The translations under genes were made by a program, and so were the position numbers. The notes beneath the pieces were generated by a model. That model was not told where the DNA came from. It worked only from the letters and a program-made list of their open reading frames with translations, and searched no databases. Below are positions 28,488-38,738 of a DNA stretch of 64,000 nt, piece by piece. Numbering within the stretch: the first letter of the stretch is position 1; every line of letters begins with the position of its first letter. The DNA lies in assembly GCF_000189635.1 (NCBI RefSeq), contig NW_002476432.1, forward strand, positions 186,001 to 250,000, in the 5' to 3' direction. This stretch comes from Tetrahymena thermophila SB210. Its lineage: Eukaryota > Ciliophora > Oligohymenophorea > Hymenostomatida > Tetrahymenidae.

Positions 28488-29129
28488 ATGCAAACACAAT
28501 TACTTAAAAGAAGATTATTTATTCTGGATAATTTTTATTATAAAAAAGATTTCTAAGCTACTAGAGTAAAATGCCATTTCGATTTACAAAATTAAAAAGG
28601 CATTTACTTTAAGCTAGTAAAAGCTAATTATTCTGATTCCTAAAGCAGAGCATACTCTTATGAATAGTAGGTACTTCTTGTTATTTTTGTATAAATTCGT
28701 GATATTCGCAAAATATTCTACCAATTGTTTATTATCCTTCATAACAATCAAAAACTTTACATTTATATTATTTGTCTTAAATAGAATCTCCGTTCTTACA
28801 AAATTAATACAAATCAAACTATTTTTATACTTTAGAAGTATTAGTTAGTTCGGCTATATGTTATTTGTAAGGTATGTATAGATATTATTGCAAATTATAA
28901 AATTTTGCTTATTATTTTTTTATAGGATATGTATGATGAATTTATTTTATTTTAAAGAGTATATTAAATTATTTTTTTTTATTATCTTAGCAAATTGTTT
29001 TTATTTAGGATATCCTAATAATCATTAATTTTATTATGTTTTTTACATTTTTATATAAAAATATTAATTAGAGAAAATAATAAGAATAGTAAAAATTAAT
29101 TAAGGTATTATATTAATTTAATAAACTGA
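28488..29129 (+). CDS. Hypothetical protein
   Basis: Frame of 214 codons from ATG to TGA under the ciliate code. The first ~130 residues have ordinary composition with Lys, Asp, Tyr and Gln (starts MQTQLLKRRLFILDNF). The distal part, after CK at about 28870, becomes A/T-driven and hydrophobic. A perfect-looking 54-bp intron (GTATGT...TTATAG, about 28873-28926) lies in frame, so the spliced product would be 195 residues. No motif is recognised. A competing frame of similar length runs on the opposite strand, so which strand is coding is not settled. The higher GC of 28480-28870 against its surroundings supports a gene here. Confidence 0.35.
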
Positions 29130-29491
29130 AAAAATAATAAATTGTAAAAAACCAAAAGAAGTTATTTAATAAATTATTATTCATAATAATATATAAATTT
29201 ACATTTCATTATTAAGTTTATACGGTTAATAAAACTAAGCTAATTTTGAGCTATTCAGCACACTTAAAATTTAAATTAAAAAGAAGATCTATTTTTTATT
29301 AAAAATATATTTATCTTTTAAAGATTTCAAGAAAAGTCTAGAAAGTTTTATTTCTGATTAAATTTCTAATATAAATTGATTGAAATGTTTGATGATTTTT
29401 GATACATTTGTTAATATAAATATATCTTTAGAAATAAATTAATTAAAAAAGATTAATAAATAATTGCACCAAAATATATATTTTGTTTCAA
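29130..29491. promoter_or_regulatory. Upstream region of the first UBR-box gene
   Basis: A/T-rich sequence without a gene. Just before the ATG it reads CACCAAAATATATATTTTGT, a weak counterpart of the conserved ATATCATATTTTTGCTCAA leader found before the later copies. Confidence 0.4.
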
Positions 29492-32404
29492 ATGCATAGA
29501 GATAAAAAACTCATATTGTACACACTAGGCGGAGCTGCTGTAATAGCAGGAGCTTTTATCTATTTTAAAAGGCGTAATATGACAATTTAACAGAAGTATT
29601 AGAATCTTTTTCATTAGCTGCAATAAGATATTCTTACTTTTAAATCATTAAACCAAGGCAATTATTAACTGAAATATGATAAGTTGTTATATTTAGCAAT
29701 ATATGATGAAAATGATCAACTGAGAACAGTCACCGAAAAAATTACCTTTTAAGAAACTGAAGAACTAAAAAATTAAGGTGCTTGCAACTAAAAAATTAAT
29801 ATAGGAGCCTGCTATTATGAATGCTTTGATTGCAGTCCTGCTAGATAAGAAAATGCTAAGACTAATAAAGGTATGGATGATAATGTTATCTGTTAGGCTA
29901 TATGTGAAGATTGCTTTAAAGCTTAAGGACATAAAAACCATAAATTCATTAGACATGAATATTCTGGCTTTGGATATGATAGATGCTAATGCGGAATTGA
30001 GAGTATTGTCGATAAGAAATGCTTTTGTAATTAACATTAAGGCTTTGATAAAATTAAATAGTTATGTAATAGTTAACTCTTAAAATAACCAAAAATATGG
30101 AAAGGAGTCGAACAATTCTTCATTGACTCATTTTATATCTATTTTGAAATAGTAAGCAATGCAATAAGATAAAAGCTAAATAATCACATAGATGAAAAGA
30201 CTTATAATTAGTAACTTGTTGGTATTAATTACTATTTGTAGCTCATTATTAACAAAATAAATGAGATCATAGAGTTAAATACTCCTTCTACTTATCTCAT
30301 TACAAGCATACTATCAATGCCTTTTGAGAAACCTATTTCATTTTAGGTATAAAGAAATAGCAACGATGAATATCCAAACAAATACGTCAGACTGATACAA
30401 AAATAAAAGCAAGTCAATAAGGATTTAAGTGTTTTAGATTGTCTTCTTCTAAATTATGAAGTAGTTGATAATTTAAATGATGAGCTACTCTCTAATCTTT
30501 TTCGCTCGCTAAGTATAGCAGATGAATAATTTTCTGCTGTTATATGTGAAAAATTCTTTAGGATGGTTGGATTTATAGCAAGAAATTAAAAATCTTAGGA
30601 TGAATGGTAAAACAAGAATAAACTGCCTAATTTTGCTCATCTTGTGATGGAAAATATATTTATTCAAAGTATTTTTGATAATTTAATAGAAAAATTAGGT
30701 GTAGACATTTTTAATCCTATTGAATACTTAACTTTTTACGTTAAAAACCAAATTTTATAAAGCAATGAGCTTGATTAAAATATAATTATTTTACCTAATA
30801 TTTGCTTTGATATGTTTAGATTTGTAAACTAGCTAAAAAGTCTATTGAAAAGATATCCAAAAGAATCTATTAAGGCAATAAATAATTTAAGTTTTGTACT
30901 TTATTTAAGAAATTCTGTAAAAGTAGATTTAAATCAAATATATTAGAAATAATTTGAGGATATCACAAAAGGTATAAAATCGTTCGTATAATATACATAA
31001 GTTGAAATTCAGGTAATTGATGCTTATATAAATATTTTTGAAGGCCTTTTATTAATAAATGACTAATCTTTAACTTAAAACATGATAGCTCTATTATGTG
31101 ATGGTTTTACAGAAAATGTTGTAAATTTGAGTGAATAGATTGAAGAAAATTAAAATTTTTGTTCATTTTCTATCTCCTTTTTAAGTTAGTTACCTTTTTT
31201 AATTGCTATATCAGAAAAGAAAATATTTACAAAATCTTCAATTTAAAACTTCTTTAACACGAAACTTAAATTTAAGGATTAAGAACAAAAAGCAAATTTC
31301 TTTAAATGCATAAAAAAAATTATTTCTAATTTTATATTAGCAAATAATCGATAAATTTATAATATGTTGTAAATTATCTTTGATGAAGTTTTACAAGAAT
31401 ATACTTAATTTATTGAATCTCTTAATTACTATCTTTACAATCCATAAAGTAAAGTTTATGATATTTATTAAATTTCAAGTTCTATTTGTTTATTGGCAGA
31501 AGACTGTAACGATAATTTAGCCGCCCAAAATACTCATATTTAAACATTACTTTCTATAATAGATAATCTTAAATAAGGAAACAATAGTTTAAGAATATAA
31601 TAATATTTTTGTATTTCATATTCAATCTGCTAAATGCTATTAGATTCTACTCCTTTATTGAACTTATTCTCTAATAAAATTGAATTATTCTTTCCAGGAT
31701 TTAGTTTAAATGAAGACACCCTAATCAAAAAGAATGTAGAAGAATTGATTGTTAGTTGTATTTAAGAGTATTAACTTGAAAAAATGTACTTAAATGATTT
31801 ACAATAAATATGTTAAGCATATCTTAATAATACAGATATAGTAAAATAATATTATTTAGGAACTGTGAATTAATAGGAAAATTAAGATTTCATCTTTCTT
31901 AAATAATAATATACTCAAAAGTTATATCCACGTCATCTTATGAGAAATCTAATTTTTCAATTTAACGAAATTATCTAAGCTATGGCTATTAAAAATAATG
32001 ATTCATCTCAAGAGTTAAGTTATGCTGGAAGTGATTTTAGCATTGAAAATCTATTCCCTTATCAGCAAGATCTTTTTAAAAGAATATTTTTGAATGCAAA
32101 ATGTGTTAACACAATTATTGATACTAATATTTTAGTACAATCTTCTTTATAATCTTAAAACCCAACAACTTAACTTTTATATATGCTTTTGAAATTCATG
32201 ATTTAGAGTAATTAATCTAAAATTTTTAATGAGAGTGAAAAATTATAAATTGAAGAAATGATTTAAATAATCCCATTTTATAATTTGAAAAATAAATTTT
32301 AAACTGATATTAATTTTTTAAAAGAAAAGAAACTTTATCATGAATTGAAGATGAGTGAATTTATGTTAGGAATGCTATGTTAACTAGAATAATAAAAAAA
32401 ATGA
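29492..32404 (+). CDS. Membrane-anchored UBR-box protein, family member A
   Basis: Intronless, 971 codons (970 residues). A short basic N-terminus (MHRDKK) is followed by one hydrophobic span at about residues 7-25 with GGAA and AGAF, then FKRRN. This is the layout of a signal-anchored protein with the bulk in the cytosol. Residues ~98-182 form a UBR box, the zinc fold that binds destabilising N-terminal residues in N-recognins: YYECFDC, AICEDCF, GHKNHKF, CQCG and CFCNQHQG keep the Cys/His pattern in order. The canonical CDCGD is CQCGI here. The remaining ~790 residues look helical, with no Cys cluster that could be a RING and no HECT signature. It is the most diverged copy of the array. Inferred role: adaptor recognising N-termini at a membrane; ligase activity is not shown. 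Confidence 0.85.
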
Positions 32405-33084
32405 TTAACTTATAAATATTCTTTGTTAAAAATGGCAATAAGAACAAATTAAAAATATTTAATTTCATTATAAAAATGCTTTTAATTTTTTTTAATTAAT
32501 TCTATTTTTAAAGGATTTTTTTAGACTTCTAAAAGTGTTTAAATTCATATATATAATATAGTAGAATATTTCTTATTTTTATGATATATGTTTAATTTAC
32601 CATTTTTTTTAATTTAAAGAAAACAGTTAAAAATTTAGATAAAAATTAAATAATTGTTATTATGCACTTTAAATGCAATATATTATAAAAATAATTAAAT
32701 TATTATTCTTTTAAGATTTCTAGCTAAGCTAAATCTTTTAATTTATAATTATTTTTTAATTATAAATTGATTGATATAAATCATGGTATTTAAATATCTG
32801 ACAATCCAGATCATGATTTTTCAAAACCAGCAACAGCTCTAATTTAGTTCAATCAAATTTAATTATTTTTAGAACATTGTTATTTAGTTTCGATAAACTC
32901 AAAAATTAATTCATTAAAAACAAATATATCAGAAAATCGAATTTTAGATATTTTTAAGGGTCTTTATAATTAAAATAAAAAAAATAAAACATTTGATTTT
33001 AAAAATTTACAAAATAATTAACATCAAATTATTATATTTTTTCTAAAATAAGAGATAAAAATTACCATAACACCCAATTAATTA
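32405..33084. other. Spacer between member A and the decayed copy
   Basis: A/T-rich sequence without a gene. It is not recognisably similar to the spacers of the downstream copies over its length. Confidence 0.5.
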
Positions 33085-33650
33085 ATTAATGTGGTGTCTT
33101 AGCTGGTGCCTTCTATTGTTAGAAAAGGAGAAATATGATAATAGAATAGAAATATTGATAGCTTTTTAATTAATTTTCGGAGCAAAAGAAATTTTCAACT
33201 TAAATATGATAGATAAACTATTATATTTAGCTACTTATTTAAGAAGAAAATAGCAGAAGCACCAAGTAACTGACACTTAACAGATTAAATATCTTTTTCA
33301 GATGTTGATGCTATTCTAAATTAAGGAGTATGTTCTTAAGAAATTAATGCTAAAAGTTATTATTTTGAGTGTTTTGATTGTAGTCCTGCAAGATAAGAAA
33401 TTCTTAAGCACCAAATGGTATAGAAATTGATACACCATATCAAATATTATGAGAGGATTGCTTTAAAACTTAAGAACATAAAAATCATAAATTATAAAGA
33501 GTATTAAGTATATCAGGGTATTTTAATTACTTATTTCTAATGTGGAGATTAATCTTTGGTAAATAAGAAATACTTTTACCAGAAAAATTAAGGCTTTGAT
33601 AAAATAAAATAATTATATGACTATTAAATAGCTCTTTATGAAGTCTAAAA
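33085..33650 (+). pseudogene. Decayed N-terminal fragment of the UBR-box family
   Basis: Clear similarity to the first ~210 codons of the neighbouring members: a GVLAGAFY-like anchor end, FECFDCSPAR, EDC, HKNHK, and GFDKIK. The start codon region is lost. There are TGA stops in the family frame, for example after the EQKY-like stretch and where the ILCEDC cysteine codon TGT has become TGA. Similarity stops at about 33650, before the long helical part, so about two thirds of the gene are missing. It is a dead copy rather than a short gene. Confidence 0.8.
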
Positions 33651-33988
33651 AATATTTTTATTTCTAGAAAAATCCAATAATTTTATTTTCTATTCTAATA
33701 TCTTATCAAAAATTTGATGTTTCTTATCACTTTTTTGTTATCAGAAAAATTTCTGATGTTTATAATTGATTTTTTGTTATCAGAAAATAAAATTAAAGAT
33801 ATTTATTTTGAAATATTCAATGTGTTTATTCATAATTTTGATTTAATAAATTTTACATCTAGAAAATCCTTAAATTTTGATTTATATAAATCTTATTATT
33901 ATTCGTGTATGTAGCCTTGAAAAAGACAGTACCTTAGGGTACTATATATATATAATTAATAAATTCAAAATATAATATTTTTGCACAA
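33651..33988. promoter_or_regulatory. Spacer and leader of member B
   Basis: A/T-rich sequence that includes pieces also found in later spacers (TTTTATTTTCTATTCTAATA and a TTTGATTTAATAAATTTTAC block). It ends in a variant of the conserved leader, TATAATATTTTTGCACAA, directly before the ATG. Confidence 0.5.
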
Positions 33989-36681
33989 ATGAGAGATAAA
34001 AAACTATTACTATACACAGTTGGTGGTGCTGCTGTCTTAACGGGAGCCTATATTTATTTCAAAAAGAGAAATATAACTCTAGAATAGAAATACTCATAGC
34101 TTTTTAATTAGTTTTTGCAGCAAATCCTCTCATTTAAATAACTCAATTAAAGCAATTTTTAGCTTAAATATGATAGATTATTATATTTAGCTATCTAACA
34201 AGAAAATAACAGCAGCAGCAACTAACTGACACTTGCAGATTAAATATCTTTTTCAGATGTCGATGCTATTCTAAATTAAGGAGCATGTCCTTAACAAATT
34301 AATGCTCGCGATTATTACTACGATTGTTTTGATTGTAGTCCTGCAAGATAAGAAAATGATCAAGCACTAAACGGTATAGAAATTGATACACCATATCAAA
34401 TATTATGTGAGGATTGCTTTAAAACAGAAGAACATAAAAATCATAAATTTAAAAGAGTCGTAAATTTTGGTTTTGTAAAAGTTTAATGCTAGTGTGGAAA
34501 TTAATCTTTAGTAAATAAGAAGGGCTTTTGCAAGAAACATTAAGGCTTTGATAAAATCAAATAATTATATGACGATTAACTCCTTAAAAAACTTAAGCTA
34601 TGGAAAGACATTGAAACATTCTTAATTGATTCTTTTTACTATTACGTTGAAGCTGTAAGTGCTGCAATTCAATAAAAAATTGATAAAGTAATTGATGAAA
34701 AGACATACAACTAAAATATTTAAGGTACTAATTTCTTCCTTTAGCTCATAATTAATAAAATAAACGAAATTCTTGAGCTAAATCCTCCTTCCACTTATCT
34801 CATATCAAGCATACTCTTAAAATCTTTTGAAAAACCTATTTCTTTTAAGGTTAAGAAAAATTGCCAACAATAATATCCTGATAAATATATCAGATTAATT
34901 TAAAAGGAAAAAGAAATTAATTAAGATTTAACCATTTTGGATTGTCTGTTACTGAGTTATGAAGTTATATGTCCCAATAGCGACTAATATATTTCTAAGC
35001 TTTTTTATACTCTTGCTATGGCTGATGAAAAATTTACAACTATTCTTTGCGAAAAATTCTTTAGAATGATTGGATTTATTGCATCTACTTAAAAGTCTAA
35101 AGATGAATGGATCTATAAGTGTAAGCTCCCAAAATTCACCCACATCATAATGGAAAATGTATAGATTTAAACAGTTTGTGACCATTTATTACATACACCA
35201 TTATTTTAAAAAATACTGTTTCATCATAAAATCAATTTTAGAGTTTGTGTTAAGGTTTAGAAAATTTTATTTAATTTACTAATTTTGAGCATACTTATAT
35301 GAATGCTTAAGTTTAAATTTTTTAAGCTTTGAAGCTTATAAATGATGAAGAATTAACCAATAATATGATATCTATAATGTGTGATAGTTTTAAAGAACAC
35401 ATTTAAAAAATAAATGATTTAACAGAAGAAAAAGAAAAGGAAAATAAGCATTTCTATACACTATCAGTTTCTTCATTAATTTTTTTGCCTTACCTAGTCG
35501 CAATATCTGAAAAAAAAATCTTTACAAAATATTCGATTTAAAAATTCTTTAATGAGAAATTTAGCTTTAAATGTGAAGTAGAAAAAATATATTTTTTCAA
35601 ATGCTTAAGAAAAGTTATTTCAAAATTTATCCTTTTTGAAGCTGGTTTCTTGAATTCTATTTTTGAATCTTTATGCACATATGGATTCATGGAATTTGCT
35701 TAGGTTATAGAGGGAATCATTTTTAATCCAGCGAGTAAAATATATGATTTATACATATTAGTCAATTCTATAATTCTTTTGGCCGATAATAATAGTAATA
35801 CCACTACTCAAAATAATCCACCTTAAAAACTAATTTAAGAATTACAAAATAAGGAACTAAATTTCAATATATCATTTTACAGTTCACAATTAATGCATTA
35901 AATACTTTTAGATTCAACACCTTTGTTAAATTTGTTCCCTAAAACGTTAAAATTATTTTTCCCAGAAGAATGCTTATCAGAAGATACCCAAATAAAAAAA
36001 ATAATCAAAAGGAATGTAGAAGAACTTGTTGTGACTTGTATCAATAAAAATAATCTAGTAAAAATGAACTTGAATGATTTGGAGGAGATTTGTTCTGTTT
36101 TAATAAATGATCAAAACGTAGTGAAACTAAATAACAATGAAGCTTTGGATTAAGATGAAAGTGGATAGTTTCTTTCCCTTCGCAAATAGTATACCCAAAA
36201 GTTTTATACTCGTCATTTGTTAAGAAATTAATTTAAAAGAGTTTTTTAAGATATCAATGATATAAGTCTAAAAAATAGAGAATCAAAAAAGGAGTATACA
36301 TTTGTTGGAAGCGATTTTAGTTTAGAAAAGCTATTTCCATATCAATAAGAAATCTTCAAAAAGATATTTTTGGATGAGGAGTATGTTAGATAAATCATTT
36401 CAGTTTGTTTAGAACAAAAATAACATAAACTTAAAGTATCAGAAAGCTTAATACTATATCTAATGTTGAAACTTATTGTTTCTAAAGATCAATCTGAAAT
36501 TATGAGTGAAGAAGAGAAAAACTAAATTGAAAAAATAATCTAAATATTACCTTTGGACAAATTAAAAGAATAAATTATAGCTGAAATTGATCATTTAAAA
36601 CAGAAATAATGTCTTGATATGTTGATAACTGTTGAAAACATATTAGAAATATTGAAACAATTAAGTTAAAATGAAATATGA
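33989..36681 (+). pseudogene. UBR-box family member B, broken by a frame-shifting deletion
   Basis: Starts like its neighbours with MRDKKLLLYTVGGAA and FKKRN, and has an intact UBR box (DYYYDCFDC, QILCEDCF, EEHKNHKF, CQCGN, then KGFCKKHQG). The first Cys of the last pair is Gly (KKGFCK instead of KKCFCK). After the sequence corresponding to VCDHLL about 240 bp present in copies C-F are missing, and the frame shifts, giving a TGA at 35300-35302 (437 sense codons before it). Downstream of the deletion the family frame resumes in a different phase and stays open to the normal TGA at 36679-36681, ending QLSQNEI. No intron that would restore the frame is visible. The deletion is probably fairly recent, since the rest is conserved. 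A truncated 437-residue product is possible. Confidence 0.75.
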
Positions 36682-38738
36682 ATATTTTAATTTTTATTTA
36701 GTTTGAAAATATTATGCAAAAATTTGGCTTTTTTATATCAATTTTTTTTTTGTTGTTTTTTATTTCTTTAAATTAGAAAAAAATAATATTTAATACAAAT
36801 GTAATTTTTAAGAAAAAATTATTAAAAAAATATGTCACTTTTATTTTTTAATTTTATTGATTCTTTTTAAACTTATTCCTCTACTATTAATTTACTCTTT
36901 TCATCTTGAAAGTTTATATTCTATTGCTTTTTTTTTTTGATTATCATAATAGATAGAAAACTATTTTGAAACTATTTTTATACTCTATATTTTGCTAATT
37001 TTTTATTTTTTCTTATTACTTTACTATAATTTCAGTTTTCATATTTTATTTTATAATTTATTATTATTTTAGTATTTATTTTATAATTTATGATGATCTT
37101 AATATTTTTAAATTGCTTTCTTTTCTAATTAATTCAATTATTTTATATTTTTTATTTCTTCAATTTTTTTATCAATTAACTGGACCCTCCTTGATGCTTA
37201 TTGTCAGAATAATTTTAAAAATTAATTAAAAAAATATTTATTTAAAATTCTAAAATAATAAATTTAAAATCGAAATAAAGATAAAATCAAATTTTTAGTG
37301 TAGTTTATCAATAATATTAAATTCCTTAAAAATTAAGATATATCTTTAATAAATGGAGTAAGACATCGTTTATGAACCGTTATTTTATTCTTTCTAAATT
37401 AATAAATAAATAAATCCTTAAAAAAATTCATAAGAAATATTTAAAGAGCAATTCTTTATTTAATTAACTTATCTAAAATTAATTAATTAAATAGTATAGA
37501 TAAAATATAATTTTTCTTGTTAATTATTTTGATTTACTAAATTTTATACATAGAAATATACTTTATAAAAACAATAATAAAACTGATCAAAATTTATTAG
37601 AAAATTGAGTTAAAAAGATATTTATTTAATTTTACTTAATTAGATAGAAAAATGTGATTATCTTATTAAATGTAATTAATTCAGAAAATATATTCAATCT
37701 GTGTCATGCTTTGATCCAATTATTGAAGTGTTTTATTAAATTTACAAATAAATTAAAGAATAATTCTTAGCAGAAACTTCTTTATTTCTTTAAAAACAAA
37801 AAATGTAATTTACACTTGTATTATAAAAGATACAAGTATATTATATTTGAAATACTTTTATATATTTATTAATTTTAACAAGAAAATTAATTTAGAAAAA
37901 TCTTTTATTTCTAGATAATTCTTATTATTTTATTTTCTATTCTAATATCTCACAAAAATATTAATAATTTTGATTTACTAAATTTTGAACCTAGAGATAT
38001 CCTTTATAAAAACAATAAAAATTTAGTAGTAGGAGGGTGAGGTAGAAACAAAATAATGAAAATTCATTTTAAAATCAACCATTCAGCTTTTTCTTGGTTA
38101 TTGAGTCAATATTTCCAAACCCCTACTCCCCCCTCCCCCCTTCATTTTCGACAATTTTTATTTTTTTCGGAAATGAATGGATTTAATTGAAATTACTTCT
38201 TTCCTATTTTGTTTTTTAAATTTAGCTTACTATAAAATATAAATATAGAAGTATTAACAAATTTTTATGTAGAAAATTCTAATAATTCAACTTTGTTTTC
38301 TAATTTTCCTTAATTAAAATTCGAGTAAATATTTTAGTATGTATTGTTTAGAATTCTATAAGAAAAGAAATAATAAAAATATTTGATAATGAGCACATTT
38401 TTTATGCTTTAAACGAATTAGATAAAGTAGTTTTTATCTTAATATTCTCCAAAAATTGATTCTATCTATTTAATATATTTTTATTTTTTAACATAATTTC
38501 ATCTTTAAAAAATCATATCATATTTTTTATTTAAAAAAATTGAACAATTTAACTAATATTTTAGAATAACATAATCAATCTGTCATATGAAAATCAAATT
38601 AAATCTTTTAGATATCACATAATAAATCAGAAATTAAATTTTAAATATTTTTATGACTCTTAATACCCAAATAAAAAATAAATTCAAAAAAGAATTGTAT
38701 AAAAATTAATAATATCAAAATATCATATTTTTGCTCAA
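36682..38738. repeat. Duplicated spacer between members B and C
   Basis: About 2.1 kb, A/T-rich, homologous to the spacers at 41643-43565 and 46437-48398. Shared blocks: AACTGGACCCTCCTTGATGC near 37180, TTTATTTCTAGAT... near 37905, a G-rich block with GGAGGGTGAGGTAGAAAC at about 38030-38050, and the leader ATATCATATTTTTGCTCAA before the next ATG. A C-rich tract (CCCCTACTCCCCCCTCCCCC) lies at about 38120-38139. Confidence 0.7.

Noticed and set aside
29765..30083. Two overlapping short frames on opposite strands inside member A
   Set aside because: Both are out of phase with the conserved UBR-box frame and are not kept in the other copies.
33714..33914. Short plus-strand frame in the spacer before member B
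   Set aside because: It lies in duplicated A/T-rich spacer, is very Phe/Leu/Ile-rich and is not conserved in the sister spacers.
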